A DNA stretch of 62,322 bases from Chloroflexota bacterium (lineage in GTDB: Bacteria > Chloroflexota > Anaerolineae > Anaerolineales > Villigracilaceae). The stretch covers positions 1-62,322 of the forward strand of contig JAJYLQ010000021.1 of assembly GCA_021787595.1 (NCBI GenBank), written 5' to 3'. The position numbers were made by a program, and so were the translations under genes. The notes beneath the pieces are model-generated. The model saw only the letters and a program-made list of their open reading frames with translations. It searched no databases and was not told the origin of the DNA. This document shows positions 46,321 through 55,793 of the stretch, one piece after another (the first letter of the stretch is position 1; every line of letters begins with the position of its first letter).

Positions 46321-48009
46321 TTATATCGAATGCATTTGGTGTTTGATGCCGCGCGGAACCCACACGAGAATGGTCGTGCCTTCGCCTGGAGCCGATGAAA
46401 TATCAACATCGCCGCCGACGCCGCGCGCGCGCGTCTGCATGTTTGACAAGCCATGACCGATCGTTGTGCTCATTTTCTCGATGACAAAGCCTTTGCCATC
46501 ATCGTGGATCTCCATTAGGACGCGATCAGACGTAGTCCAAACATTGATATCCACCTTTTTGGCCGCGGCATGTTTGGCTGCGTTGGCCAGGGTTTCCTGG
46601 CAGATGTGGAATAAAGCCAGCGCGTTCACCTGCGGAATATCATCCAGGCCTTTCTGCGGCCCTTTCAATGAGACTTCAGAAAACGTATTGGCGCGATATT
46701 CAGTTGCAAGGCGCTTCAAACCGCTCATCAGGCCGTCATTTCCCATTTGGCGCGGACGCAAATCGAGAATGTATGCGCGAATATCGCGAATCGCCTGGTT
46801 CAAACCATCAATGGACTCTTTGATGCGCACTCCCGCAAGGTCTTTGTCTTCATCCAGGGTGTGCAATGCGTTTTCCAACGACAATCCAACGCCGTAAATG
46901 GATTGAATAATGCCGTCGTGCAAATCCATGCCGATGCGGTCACGCTCCTCGAGCACAGCCAGGCGCCGCGAATTTTGATGCAACTGTGCGTTCTCGATGG
47001 CCAATCCGGCCCAATTTGCAACAGCGTCCAACAACTGAAGGCCCCGCTCATCGAGCGGTTCAATCGAACGGGTCGCCACACTCATCACACCCATCAGGTT
47101 TTCGCCAGCCTTCATCGGCAAATAGGCAATTTGCCGGAATCCGGCTTTCGCAACAGCCGGGCGCAGGAATTCCGAATCCTGGGTAAGGTCCGCAAGCACC
47201 GGGCGGCCCGATTCAGCCACGTTGCCGATGACCCCCTCGCCCAATTGGAACCGGTTTCGGGTCCAGAAAGCTTCGGCGGCCTGCCCGCGATGCAAAACCA
47301 TCCGCAGCGTCTGCTTGTCATCTTCGAGCAAAAAGATTTCGCCCGCCTCCACTTTCATGTATCCCATCACAGAAGCGAGCGTTTTATTCAGGATTTCATC
47401 CAATTCCAGCGAAGAAGTCAAAGCCGTGGCAATCTCATTGAGCAGAGTCAGATCTTCGCTTCGACGCGTCAACGCCGTGTCGCGGTCCCGCATCTGCTCG
47501 ACCAGCCGCGCATTTTGGATGGCTGCCGCGGCATACGCGGCCAGCATCTGGATGATTTTTTCATCGTCGGCGGTGAATTCGGGCGCGTCGATTTTGTCGG
47601 TCAAATAAATTTGACCGAACTGGCGGTCGCCAGCCCGGATCGGGACTCCCAGAAATGAAGTCATGTGCGGATGATGCGGCGGAAAGCCAATCGAACGCGG
47701 ATGATTTTGGATCACCGGCACGCGCAGCGGTTCATCGGCGTCCATCAACACACCGATCAATCCCTCACCACACGGCAGGTGCGCTATTCTTTTGACCTCG
47801 TCATCCGTCATCCCAATGGGAATGAACTTCTCCAGTTTTCCCGCCTCGTCCAAAACGCCGAGCGCCGCGTAACGCGCCTCGGCCTGCTCACGCGCCAGCC
47901 TCACAATCCGTTCGAGAAGGTGATCTACTGAAACATCCCCGACCAGTTCCAGGCTGGCACGATGCAGCGCAATCAAGCGTTCCTGTAATTGTTCACGCGT
48001 CAGGAGCAT
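46321..48009 (-). CDS. GAF-domain sensor histidine kinase (NarL/HisKA_3 type)
   Basis: A 562-residue cytoplasmic kinase. Two GAF domains (about 20-170 and 190-340), then the dimerisation/phosphoacceptor helix with His in GMDLHDGIIQSIYGVG (about 375), and the ATPase domain with an N-box ETLANAAKHA, DDGKGF and GLSNMQTRARGVGG. This HisKA_3 type normally pairs with a LuxR/NarL-type response regulator, but none is adjacent, so it is an orphan here. No TM helices. Transcribed from a TATAAT box with a short leader bearing GAGGTG. Confidence 0.93.
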   Translation of the reverse strand: MLLTREQLQERLIALHRASLELVGDVSVDHLLERIVRLAREQAEARYAALGVLDEAGKLEKFIPIGMTDDEVKRIAHLPCGEGLIGVLMDADEPLRVPVIQNHPRSIGFPPHHPHMTSFLGVPIRAGDRQFGQIYLTDKIDAPEFTADDEKIIQMLAAYAAAAIQNARLVEQMRDRDTALTRRSEDLTLLNEIATALTSSLELDEILNKTLASVMGYMKVEAGEIFLLEDDKQTLRMVLHRGQAAEAFWTRNRFQLGEGVIGNVAESGRPVLADLTQDSEFLRPAVAKAGFRQIAYLPMKAGENLMGVMSVATRSIEPLDERGLQLLDAVANWAGLAIENAQLHQNSRRLAVLEERDRIGMDLHDGIIQSIYGVGLSLENALHTLDEDKDLAGVRIKESIDGLNQAIRDIRAYILDLRPRQMGNDGLMSGLKRLATEYRANTFSEVSLKGPQKGLDDIPQVNALALFHICQETLANAAKHAAAKKVDINVWTTSDRVLMEIHDDGKGFVIEKMSTTIGHGLSNMQTRARGVGGDVDISSAPGEGTTILVWVPRGIKHQMHSI

Positions 48010-48028
48010 TCAAAGACACCTCGCCATA

Positions 48029-48034
48029 ATTATA
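48029..48034 (-). promoter_or_regulatory. -10 box of the histidine kinase
   Basis: TATAAT on the minus strand, 19 bases before ATG at 48009, leaving a short leader that contains GAGGTG. Confidence 0.5.
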
Positions 48035-48104
48035 AACCACAAAACCTGATAGATTTTGGCAGATGCGCTCCATAGAATTGTAAACTGCCCTCGAAAGGAC
48101 GACC

Positions 48105-49406
48105 ATGACTGCATCCCGCATTTCCGGCTTTTACAATCTGACTTTGGACGAACGCCGCGCAAAATTAGCTGACGCGGCGGCTCTTTCTCCGGACGATTTG
48201 GCGGCCTACGTTTCAAATGGCGGACTCTCCGCTGAGGCCGCGGATCACATGATCGAGAATGCCATCGGGACTCATGCCTTGCCTTTGGGCATTGGTTTGA
48301 ATTTTGTGGTCAACGGCAGGGACGTTTTGGTTCCAATGGCAATCGAAGAGCCATCTGTTGTGGCTGGCGCATCGTTCATGGCAAAGCTGGCCCGCGCCGG
48401 CGGCGGATTCATAGCAACGACATCCGAGCCGCTGATGATCGGACAGATGCAAGTCATCAATGTGGCTAATTTAGAAGAAGCCAAACTGAAGTTATATGAA
48501 CACAAAGCGGAATTATTAGCAGAAGCCGACGCAATTGATCCCGTCTTGAAAAAATTCGGCGGCGGCGCGCGCGATCTCGAAGTTCGAATGATCGAATCAT
48601 CGAATATCGGTCCCTTCCTCGTCGTTCATCTCATTTACGATGTCCGCGATGCGATGGGAGCCAACGCCGTCAACACGGCTTGCGAAAGACTCGCGCCGCA
48701 TGTTGAATCCATTACCGGCGGGCGTGTTCATCTGCGTATTCTATCGAACTTGGCTGACCGAAGAGTTGCGCGTGCGCGTTGCACGATTCCAAGCAAAGAA
48801 TTGGCATTTGGTAAGGGCGAGTCTCAGACTCGCCCTTACAGTGGCGAAGAAGTTCGCGATGGCATCATCGCCGCGTATGCTTTTGCTGCCGCGGATCCAT
48901 ACCGCGCCGCGACGCACAACAAAGGCATTATGAACGGCGTGGACGCGGTTGTCATCGCAACTGGCAATGATTGGCGCGCCATCGAAGCGGGCGCGCACGC
49001 CTACGCCGCGCGTTCTAGTAAATACACTTCATTATCAACATGGAATAAAGATAAAGAAGGCAATCTTGTCGGCACGCTTGAAATGCCGATGGCGGTGGGA
49101 ATCATCGGCGGTGCGACCAAAGTCCATCCCGCCGCGCAAGCTGCGATTAAGTTAATGAACATCAAGTCTGCATCTGAATTAGCGGAAATCATTGTCTCGG
49201 TTGGATTAGCTCAAAACATGGCGGCGTTGCGCGCCCTTGCCACCGAAGGCATCCAGCGCGGACACATGTCCCTGCACGCGCGGCAGGTCGCCATCGCCGC
49301 AGGCGCGAGCGGTGACATGATCGAAAAGGTTGCGGCGCAAATGGTGACGGAGAAAACAGTTAGAATAGATAAAGCTGAAGAAATCCTGCGACAGTTGAAA
49401 GCATAA
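48105..49406 (+). CDS. hydroxymethylglutaryl-CoA reductase, class II
   Basis: A 433-residue class II HMG-CoA reductase: ENAIGTHALPLGIGLNF (catalytic Glu near 51), DAMGANAVNT, THNKGIMNGVDAV (Lys and Asp) and the late RGHMSLHARQ His. It interconverts HMG-CoA and mevalonate; in this context of HMG-CoA synthase the biosynthetic direction is likely. AAAGGA lies upstream. A perfect 29-base palindrome inserted in frame encodes GKGESQTRPY (about residues 235-245). Stop and next start overlap as TAATG. Confidence 0.93.
   Translation: MTASRISGFYNLTLDERRAKLADAAALSPDDLAAYVSNGGLSAEAADHMIENAIGTHALPLGIGLNFVVNGRDVLVPMAIEEPSVVAGASFMAKLARAGGGFIATTSEPLMIGQMQVINVANLEEAKLKLYEHKAELLAEADAIDPVLKKFGGGARDLEVRMIESSNIGPFLVVHLIYDVRDAMGANAVNTACERLAPHVESITGGRVHLRILSNLADRRVARARCTIPSKELAFGKGESQTRPYSGEEVRDGIIAAYAFAAADPYRAATHNKGIMNGVDAVVIATGNDWRAIEAGAHAYAARSSKYTSLSTWNKDKEGNLVGTLEMPMAVGIIGGATKVHPAAQAAIKLMNIKSASELAEIIVSVGLAQNMAALRALATEGIQRGHMSLHARQVAIAAGASGDMIEKVAAQMVTEKTVRIDKAEEILRQLKA
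48811..48839. repeat. perfect 29-base palindrome within HMG-CoA reductase
   Basis: GTAAGGGCGAGTCT-C-AGACTCGCCCTTAC: 14-bp arms and a one-base loop, in frame. Ends match the GTArGGGC family at 11899, 54645 and 54957. Confidence 0.8.
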
Positions 49407-49663
49407 TGACTGATAGAAAACCCCTCACTTCCAAAGAAATCTCTGCCATCGTGAATGGATTCGATCCCATTGATTGGGTCCAATTGGAGCTGCTTGCCAA
49501 AATACCATTCAAAAATCGCCTGTTGCCTGGCTTGAACGCACAGGAATTTTCCATGGCGGCTCTGCGCGGAACATTCCGTAAAAAATTCCCCGAACTTTCA
49601 ATGTCTGAAATCAACATGAAGGTCCTGATGTATTTGACTCCCGTCCGCATGGAGACAAAATGA
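49406..49663 (+). CDS. hypothetical protein upstream of a nucleotidyltransferase
   Basis: An 85-residue, mostly helical, soluble protein opening MTDRKPLTSKEISAIVNGFD. No family recognised. Its start overlaps the HMG-CoA reductase stop (TAATG) and its stop overlaps the nucleotidyltransferase start (ATGA), so it is coupled on both sides. Its size and position fit the small partner of a two-gene toxin-antitoxin-like module, but this is only suggested by layout. Confidence 0.55.
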   Translation: MTDRKPLTSKEISAIVNGFDPIDWVQLELLAKIPFKNRLLPGLNAQEFSMAALRGTFRKKFPELSMSEINMKVLMYLTPVRMETK

Positions 49664-50289
49664 CTGCCGTTTCATTTTATGTACAAGTTGTCAAAGCATT
49701 GGATGAGATCGGCGCTGCGTACATGATTGTCGGCGCTTTTGGCGGCTACCCATTTGGAATTACACGTGTGACATTTGATATTGATATTCTTGTTGACCTA
49801 CGAGAACAAGATTTCGAGGCGCTTTCCAAGAAATTTCCATTGCCGCGCTATTATGCCGACCCCGAAATGATGAGAAGCTCCATACAAATGGGAATCATGT
49901 TTAATATCATTGATACAAATGAAGGCATCAAAGCTGATCTGGTCCCGCTAAAACGAGAACCTGATTATCAACTTGCGTTTGATCGTCGCGTTCGTCGGGA
50001 GTTTGTTGATCCAACTGGAAGTTCATTTACTGCATGGGTGGCTCAGCCTTCTGACATCATTATAGGAAAATTACAGGCATGGGATGAAGGCAGGTCCGAC
50101 AAGCATCCCAAAGATATTTACTCTATGCTCGTTTTTGATTTGAGTGGTTCAAGTGATGTAGCAATTGACTACGAGTTAATCACGAAAGAAGCCGCACATA
50201 TTGGGCAGGAAACTCTCGAGATGTGGAACAAAACTCTTGCAAGGGCAAAGGAAGAAGTTGAAAAAGGAAATGCACCGCGCAAATGGTAG
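49660..50289 (+). CDS. nucleotidyltransferase-fold protein (DUF6036/AbiEii-like)
   Basis: A 209-residue protein. Near the N-terminus, YMIVGAFGGYPFGITRVTFDIDILV matches the nucleotidyltransferase pattern hG[GS]...Dh[DE]h in pieces: GAFGG then DIDILV. A later IKADLVPLK supplies a possible third acidic residue. Related minimal nucleotidyltransferases act as toxins or antitoxins, or have unknown targets. Coupled by ATGA to the 85-residue gene before it. Confidence 0.65.
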   Translation: MTAVSFYVQVVKALDEIGAAYMIVGAFGGYPFGITRVTFDIDILVDLREQDFEALSKKFPLPRYYADPEMMRSSIQMGIMFNIIDTNEGIKADLVPLKREPDYQLAFDRRVRREFVDPTGSSFTAWVAQPSDIIIGKLQAWDEGRSDKHPKDIYSMLVFDLSGSSDVAIDYELITKEAAHIGQETLEMWNKTLARAKEEVEKGNAPRKW

Positions 50290-50330
50290 CACGGAATAAA
50301 AACAGCAGGAATGGATTGCACAGAAAATCT

Positions 50331-51017
50331 ATGAACAAAAAGCTTAGCATTCTTTCCATCTTTCTTCTATTTATATTCGCATGTAGCTTTGCGTCTACTC
50401 CGCCCACGCCGACTGCAACTCCGATTCCTCCATCGCAGACGCCATTGATTCCAACGCCAGTTCCCCCAACCGCGACGCTCGCGCCGACACAAACTCCAAC
50501 GGGAACTGTCGCTCTTGATTTTGTTGCGCTGTTATGTAATGCAAAGTGGATGAATGGTGCGCGGCATCTTACCGCTTGTCCCGATCCCAACGCGGATCAT
50601 TCAGGCGGATACGCGGTCGTGATTGATCCGGCATCCGAAGGCTTGACGGCTGGCACGCCCGTTCTCTTGACGATCCCCGCCTGGAGTGGAGGCGCGGCTT
50701 TGTTCTTGCGCTATCCGACACTCAAAGTCCACGCGGGGGATCACTTCCGCGCCACGCTTCGCTGTTCGGGGCCACTCAATCCGCAATGCGCGGTTCAATT
50801 CGCGTTGGAATATTATGACGCCAAGGGAAATTATCACAGCCCGTTTTTGCAGTGGAACTACGACCCGAGCATGCCCGATATTCAAGTTGATGCAGATCTA
50901 ACCGCGCTTGTTGGTCAAAGTGTGGATTTCGTGCTGGCACTGCGTCCTAACAATAACACGCCTCAACAAGATGCCGCTGTTTGGATTGCTCCGGTGATTT
51001 ATCGTCAGAATCCATAG
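50331..51017 (+). CDS. secreted lipoprotein with Pro/Thr-rich linker
   Basis: A 228-residue lipoprotein. Signal peptide with lipobox FIFACS (Cys about 17), a long Pro/Thr linker (to about 62), and a β-rich domain of about 165 residues beginning ALDFVALLCNAKW. The domain resembles carbohydrate- or surface-exposed modules of Chloroflexota but no family is certain. Start at 50331 because the signal peptide starts there. Confidence 0.65.
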   Translation: MNKKLSILSIFLLFIFACSFASTPPTPTATPIPPSQTPLIPTPVPPTATLAPTQTPTGTVALDFVALLCNAKWMNGARHLTACPDPNADHSGGYAVVIDPASEGLTAGTPVLLTIPAWSGGAALFLRYPTLKVHAGDHFRATLRCSGPLNPQCAVQFALEYYDAKGNYHSPFLQWNYDPSMPDIQVDADLTALVGQSVDFVLALRPNNNTPQQDAAVWIAPVIYRQNP

Positions 51018-51049
51018 AAATGACAAAGGTTTATAATTCGTAAGCAATT

Positions 51050-51391
51050 ATGAAAACAATCCCTTCTGGTTTGCGTAAAGAAATGATCCAACGTCTCGTG
51101 GATGAATTTCATCCTGAGACGATCTATCTTTTTGGCTCGCACGCGTGGGGGAAACCGGAAGCGGGAAGCGATATTGATTTACTGGTCGTCGTAAAAACCA
51201 GTCGTCAAAGACCGATTCGACGCGCAGCGCGCGCACAGAGAAGTTTGCGCGGGATAAAAGCATCCGTAGATGTTCTCGTTAAGACGCGCAAAGAGTTCGA
51301 AAAATATATTCCTGTAAAAGCATCCTTGGAGGCGCAAATTACAAGGCAGGGCAAATTATTGTATGGACGCAAAACGTTCGCTCGTCCGTAA
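51050..51391 (+). CDS. MNT-type minimal nucleotidyltransferase (antitoxin-like)
   Basis: A 113-residue protein of the MNT family. The motif LFGSHAWGKPEAGSDIDLLVVV has the GSxxxG...SDxDLLV signature in pieces, and VDVLVKT gives the third Asp. In HEPN/MNT toxin-antitoxin pairs the MNT protein neutralises the HEPN RNase, sometimes by AMPylating it. It overlaps the downstream HEPN gene by 29 bases. A TATAAT lies 12 bases before the ATG. Confidence 0.85.
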   Translation: MKTIPSGLRKEMIQRLVDEFHPETIYLFGSHAWGKPEAGSDIDLLVVVKTSRQRPIRRAARAQRSLRGIKASVDVLVKTRKEFEKYIPVKASLEAQITRQGKLLYGRKTFARP

Positions 51392-51770
51392 TTGGATCAT
51401 GAAAGCGCGGCGCGATCTATTGACCGCCAAAAAGCTGGCGCGCGGCAAAGACCGTTATTTGGATACGGCAATTTATCACTGTCAGCAACTAGCGGAAAAG
51501 GTTGTCAAGGGCTGGCTGGTGTATCACGATGTCTCTTTTGAAAAGACACATGATTTGCGTTTGCCTGTAACCTTGGCGGCGGAGATTGAACCAAGATTCA
51601 ATGCATGGCTTGACGTTGCAGAACAGATCACGCCTTACGCAACTGCTTATCGTTACCCGGGCGAAGAATTGGAACCGACAGAAGAAGAGTATCTTCAAGC
51701 ATTCAATGAGGCAAGTAAGTTTTATGAATTTGTTTGTTCGTTATTGCCGATGGAATTGAGCGCGCCGTAG
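51363..51770 (+). CDS. HEPN-domain protein (toxin-like partner of MNT)
   Basis: A 135-residue, all-helical HEPN protein opening with a RNWIMKARRDLLTAKKL helix and a YHCQQLAEKVVKGWLVYHD helix (conserved FHaQQAaEKalKA region). The Rx4-6H RNase motif is not clear, but the KTHDLR segment is typical. The gene order MNT then HEPN with 29-base overlap fits a type VII-like toxin-antitoxin pair. The stop codon abuts a palindromic repeat. Confidence 0.82.
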   Translation: MDAKRSLVRNWIMKARRDLLTAKKLARGKDRYLDTAIYHCQQLAEKVVKGWLVYHDVSFEKTHDLRLPVTLAAEIEPRFNAWLDVAEQITPYATAYRYPGEELEPTEEEYLQAFNEASKFYEFVCSLLPMELSAP

Positions 51771-51868
51771 CGGGATAAATCCCTCCCTCGGTTCATGGAA
51801 GTCGGATAAATCCGACTCATACTTTAGCCCGCAGGGCTTCCATGAATTGAGGCAGGATTTCAATCCGC
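51770..51868. repeat. GCGGGATAAATCC palindromic element
   Basis: 99-base element with ~30-base imperfect inverted ends: GCGGGATAAATCCCTCCCTC...TTCATGGAAG against the reverse of CTTCCATGAATTGAGGCAGG...AATCCGC. Contains an AAGTCGGATAAATCCGACT hairpin. Related copies at 53403 and 61447. Confidence 0.8.
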
Positions 51869-51953
51869 ACCGCAGAGATTTTCAAGCAAGCTGGATTGAC
51901 GTCAGAGTTTTGATTTGTGAACAAGACTTCGGAAGTCTGAAAAAGGAATCATC

Positions 51954-53225
51954 ATGAAATCCCTAACCTTCATTTGCGTTTTGTTTGCTCTGCTCTTATC
52001 AGCATGTGGCAGTATTCAGCCCGCGCCAACGATGAGTGCAACTGCGACCTCTTTGCCGACTAATACACACATTCCTACTGCCACCGCAACCCCAATACCA
52101 ATGATTGACGTTAATGGAATACAAGTTCCCGATCCCAAAGTTACAAATCCAGATTTATTTGATTTGAAGAACTCTGAATCACCGATTGTCCAATTTGCAA
52201 ATGCTTTCGGAATCAAGCCTGAAGAAGTTGGCAACTTAACACCTAAACTGTTAACCAGTGTTGATAGAAAACAATTTGTTGTTTTAATAAGCTCTAGTGG
52301 ATATCCTTTATTAATAACAGACAAGGAATCCCATTGGAAAAGCGCGCTAAAAGACTTCACGCATACAGTTAATATTATTGTTGGTGTTTATTTAGAACCG
52401 GGTAAAGATGATTATTTGACAGATCAAGTTGCAAAAAATAATTTTGATGACATTGTTTTACCTATATTTTGGCATAATATATTTGCGAATGAAAACTACG
52501 CCAATTGGAGTTTGCCAGATAGTAGAGTAAGTTTAGCAGAATCTGAGATGGGTCAATTTGGCGGAACTCTAATATGGCAGAACACAGATTTTCTTCCTGA
52601 ATGGTTTAAAAATAGTAAAGTTACAGAGGAGCAGGTAAGATCGATGATTAAATCAATCATACAAAAGTATCCTGATGTTAAGGTTTGGTTACCAGTCAAC
52701 GAACCTTATCCGACAGATTTTTTTGCTAGCAGACTAGGTTATCCTAACTATGTTATTATGGCTTTTGATGAAGCAAGAAAAGATACTAACGCTCCTTTAG
52801 TACTTAATGACTTTGATATAGAAAAAACTGGAACGCAAAAATACAATCAAACGAAGACCCTTGTAGAAACTCTTAAATCCCAGAATTTGATAGATGGTAT
52901 TGGAATACAAATGCATATCGATCCCAATAATCCTCCATCAAAAGAAGCACTGGTTGAAAACTTTAAGAGTTGGGGGATTGACGTTTACTTAACAGAGCTA
53001 GATGTCCCAACCGATAATGGACAACTAAAGGCTAAAATATTTAGTGATGTATTTTCAGCAGCTATGGAGGCAGGCGTAGTAAAACAGATTAATATTTGGG
53101 GAGTAGGTAATGCCGCGTGGAAACAAAATGGGAATCTATTTAATGCAAGCGCACAACCAACAATTGCCTTATTCGAGGTTGAAAAAGCTGTAGTCGATTA
53201 TCTATCTGCTTTATCTCCCCAATAA
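51954..53225 (+). CDS. GH10 glycoside hydrolase-like lipoprotein
   Basis: A 423-residue lipoprotein: lipobox LLSACG (Cys about 18), a Thr/Pro linker (to about 50) and a TIM-barrel of the GH10 xylanase family. The acid/base Glu is in VWLPVNEPYP (about residue 247) and the nucleophile Glu in VYLTELDVP (about 345). Family hallmark HNIFANENY replaces the usual HTLVWH region, so the glycan target may differ from xylan. Distinctly A+T-rich compared with neighbours; likely acquired. AAAGGA lies upstream of the ATG. Confidence 0.82.
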   Translation: MKSLTFICVLFALLLSACGSIQPAPTMSATATSLPTNTHIPTATATPIPMIDVNGIQVPDPKVTNPDLFDLKNSESPIVQFANAFGIKPEEVGNLTPKLLTSVDRKQFVVLISSSGYPLLITDKESHWKSALKDFTHTVNIIVGVYLEPGKDDYLTDQVAKNNFDDIVLPIFWHNIFANENYANWSLPDSRVSLAESEMGQFGGTLIWQNTDFLPEWFKNSKVTEEQVRSMIKSIIQKYPDVKVWLPVNEPYPTDFFASRLGYPNYVIMAFDEARKDTNAPLVLNDFDIEKTGTQKYNQTKTLVETLKSQNLIDGIGIQMHIDPNNPPSKEALVENFKSWGIDVYLTELDVPTDNGQLKAKIFSDVFSAAMEAGVVKQINIWGVGNAAWKQNGNLFNASAQPTIALFEVEKAVVDYLSALSPQ

Positions 53226-53311
53226 GAATAACCACGTTTTCTTAATATGGTATCGTGCGAGTTTAGTATATATCACATTAACTAAAAACAAGTTATTAAC
53301 GAAAGTAGAAA

Positions 53312-53402
53312 ATGACAACTTCTCAACCACAATCATTCCCCACTTTACTCAAACCCGCCAAGCCCGTTGGCATCATTGGCTACGGCGCGTACGTGCCGCA
53401 TC
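53312..53402 (+). pseudogene. duplicated 5' end of the HMG-CoA synthase gene
   Basis: 88 bases starting ATGACAACT match the first 88 bases of the intact gene at 53555 with about eight differences; both translate to [21 protein letters not shown]. Homology stops where a palindromic element (53403-53531) begins. The fragment then runs to a stop. It looks like the 5' piece of an older copy separated by an element insertion and partial duplication. Confidence 0.8.
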
Positions 53403-53531
53403 GGCAAAGGATAAATCCTTGCCTCAGTTCATGTAAGTCGGACACCTGAACTTGCGTCAGGTGCAAGTGTAAATCCGACTCTGCGTTATTAGCCTGAAAG
53501 GCTCCCATGTATTGAGCAGGGATTTCAATCC
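53403..53531. repeat. GCGGGATAAATCC-family element inside the duplicated HMG-CoA synthase 5' region
   Basis: Contains AAAGGATAAATCCTTGCCTCAG, TTCATGTAAGTCGGA and ends TTGAGCAGGGATTTCAATCCC; centre has ACCTGAACTTGCGTCAGGT hairpin. Related to 51770. Confidence 0.7.
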
Positions 53532-53554
53532 CACTCGCGAAAAGGTTTATTTTT

Positions 53555-54637
53555 ATGACAACTCCTCAACATCAACCATTCCCCACTCTCCTCAAACCCG
53601 CCAAGCCCGTTGGCATCATTGGCTATGGCGCGTATGTGCCGCGCTATCGTCTGCCTGCCAAGGAAGTCGCGCGCGTATGGACGGGCGGCAAAGGCGGACT
53701 TCCCATCAAAGAGAAAGCCGTCCCCGGGCTCGATGAAGATGTGGCAACCATGTCCATCGAAGCCGCGCGCAATGCGATGAAACGCGCCGAGATTGATCCA
53801 CACGAACTGCGCGCCGTCTGGGTTGGATCGGAATCCCATCCCTACGCGGTCAAGCCCACGTCTACGATTGTGGCGGAAGCCATCGGTGCTGTTCCTGCCA
53901 CGCAAGCCGCGGATTGGGAATTCGCCTGCAAAGCCGGCACCGAAGCGCTCGTCGCCGCGATGGGATTCGTCGGCTCGAACATGGCACATTATGCCATGGC
54001 CATCGGCATGGACACCGCGCAAGGCAAGCCCGGCGACGCGCTCGAATACACCGCGGGCGCGGGCGGCGCGGCATACATCCTGGGTCCTGCGGAAGAATCG
54101 CTGGCCGTTATCAATGCCTCATATTCATACGTCACAGACACGCCCGACTTCTGGCGGCGTCCCGAAGCGAAATATCCCGAACACGGAATGCGCTTCACGG
54201 GCGAACCCGCCTACTTCAAACACATCACCGAAGCCGCGACTCATTTAATGGAAGCGATGGGCACGACTGCGAAAGATTACAAATGGGCGGTCTTCCATCA
54301 ACCGAACACGAAGTTCCCGCAACGCGTCGCGTCGCAACTCGGATTTTCGATGGATCAGATTCAACCCGGACTTCTCGTGCCTGTGATTGGGAACACCTAC
54401 GCGGGCGCGGCGATGATCGGCTTGACCGCGACTCTCGACATTGCTCAGCCCGGCGACAGAATCCTCGTCGTCTCCTTCGGATCGGGAGCGGGTTCCGACG
54501 CCTTCGATATTCTCGTCACCGACAAATTGTCCGCGCGCCGCGACCGCGCCACGAAGACGCAGGAATACATCGCCCGCCGCACGGAGATTGATTACGCCAC
54601 GTACGTCCGATATCGCGGGAAGTTGGCGATGAAATAA
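53555..54637 (+). CDS. hydroxymethylglutaryl-CoA synthase (archaeal type)
   Basis: A 360-residue HMG-CoA synthase of the archaeal/bacterial branch: Cys125 nucleophile in DWEFACKAG, Glu in VAEAIGA (about 108) and His248 in [10 protein letters not shown]. All three catalytic residues are intact. It condenses acetyl-CoA with acetoacetyl-CoA. In archaea it forms a stable complex with thiolase and a DUF35 protein; both partners are encoded downstream here. A weak AAAGG lies before the ATG. A decayed copy of its 5' end lies 155 bases upstream. Confidence 0.93.
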   Translation: MTTPQHQPFPTLLKPAKPVGIIGYGAYVPRYRLPAKEVARVWTGGKGGLPIKEKAVPGLDEDVATMSIEAARNAMKRAEIDPHELRAVWVGSESHPYAVKPTSTIVAEAIGAVPATQAADWEFACKAGTEALVAAMGFVGSNMAHYAMAIGMDTAQGKPGDALEYTAGAGGAAYILGPAEESLAVINASYSYVTDTPDFWRRPEAKYPEHGMRFTGEPAYFKHITEAATHLMEAMGTTAKDYKWAVFHQPNTKFPQRVASQLGFSMDQIQPGLLVPVIGNTYAGAAMIGLTATLDIAQPGDRILVVSFGSGAGSDAFDILVTDKLSARRDRATKTQEYIARRTEIDYATYVRYRGKLAMK

Positions 54638-54644
54638 ATTACAC

Positions 54645-54704
54645 GTAGGGGCATAGCGGAACGATTCGCGATTTCGCTCGTAAATTTCTCCGCTATGCCC
54701 CTAC
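54645..54704. repeat. GTAGGGGC...GCCCCTAC element with 16-bp terminal inverted repeats
   Basis: 60 bases with perfect ends GTAGGGGCATAGCGGA / TCCGCTATGCCCCTAC. Located in the 82-base gap between HMG-CoA synthase and the esterase gene. Confidence 0.85.
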
Positions 54705-54719
54705 CATATTTGATATATT

Positions 54720-55703
54720 ATGGCTTTTTTTGATCTCACCCTCGAAGAACTCAAGACTTATCGTCCTGCGCGTGAAGAACCGAAAGACTTCGACGCTTTC
54801 TGGAAATCCACGCTGGATGAAGCGCGCGCCCATCCGCTTAACGCAAAATTCGAGCGCGTGGATTATGGTCTCATCGCACAGGAAACATTCGATGTCACCT
54901 TCAATGGCTTCGGTGGACAAGCCGTCAAAGGCTGGTTGATATTGCCAACACAACATGTAAGGGCGAATGGCCATTCGCCCCTACCTTGCGTTGTTGAATT
55001 CATCGGCTATGGTGGCGGACGCGCTTTTCCAATAGATTGGCTTTTGTGGTCGAGCGCGGGCTATGCTCATTTCATCATGGACACGCGCGGTCAAGGCAGT
55101 GCCTGGTCTCCCGGCGATACACCCGATTTATATTCTGATGGCGGCAACGCGCATTATCCCGGAAGCATGACGAATGGAATTCTCGATCCAAAACATTATT
55201 ATTATCGCCGCGTGTTCACGGATGCAGTTCGCACGATTGAAGCCGCTCGTTCATATCCTGCAATTGATTCAACTCAAATCGCGGTGACCGGCGGCTCACA
55301 AGGTGGAGGCATCACTATTGCTGTGGCTGGACTCGTTCCTGACATTACGGCGGCAATGCCCGATGTGCCGTTCCTTTGTCACTATCGCCGCGCCACAGAA
55401 TTAGTTGACACCTATCCATATAAAGAGATTGCGGAGTATTGTCACATTCATCGCGATAAAGTGGATACGGTATTCAATACGCTTTCATATTTCGATGGAG
55501 TCAATTTCGCCGTGCGTGCAAAAGCCAAGGCGTTGTTCTCTACCGCACTCATGGATGAAGTCTGCCCACCTTCGACGGTCTTTGCCGCATACAATTATTG
55601 GACTGCTGAAAAAGATATGAAGGTCTATCCGTATAACGGTCACGAAGGCGGCGGAAGTTATCAAACGCTGGAAAAGTTAAAGTTTTTGAAGAAGATTTGG
55701 TGA
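54720..55703 (+). CDS. acetylxylan esterase / cephalosporin-C deacetylase family
   Basis: A 327-residue α/β-hydrolase of the AXE1 family: [18 protein letters not shown] oxyanion region, DTRGQGSAW, nucleophile Ser in VTGGSQGGG (about 187), Asp in LMDEVCPP (about 275), His in YNGHEGGG (about 304). It removes acetyl groups from sugars, so a link with the GH10 protein at 51954 is plausible. A 28-base palindrome inserted in frame encodes VRANGHSPL near residue 81. It sits oddly between HMG-CoA synthase and the thiolase-like gene. Confidence 0.88.
   Translation: MAFFDLTLEELKTYRPAREEPKDFDAFWKSTLDEARAHPLNAKFERVDYGLIAQETFDVTFNGFGGQAVKGWLILPTQHVRANGHSPLPCVVEFIGYGGGRAFPIDWLLWSSAGYAHFIMDTRGQGSAWSPGDTPDLYSDGGNAHYPGSMTNGILDPKHYYYRRVFTDAVRTIEAARSYPAIDSTQIAVTGGSQGGGITIAVAGLVPDITAAMPDVPFLCHYRRATELVDTYPYKEIAEYCHIHRDKVDTVFNTLSYFDGVNFAVRAKAKALFSTALMDEVCPPSTVFAAYNYWTAEKDMKVYPYNGHEGGGSYQTLEKLKFLKKIW
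54957..54984. repeat. 28-base palindrome within the esterase gene
   Basis: GTAAGGGCGAATGG-CCATTCGCCCCTAC, in-frame, no loop base. Same family as 48811 and 54645. Confidence 0.8.
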
Positions 55704-55793
55704 GCGAGGATCGATATTCGATACTCGATATTCGGAATTGCGAATCGAATATCAAATTATCGAATATCGTATTATCAAATTAGGAAATCGAGA

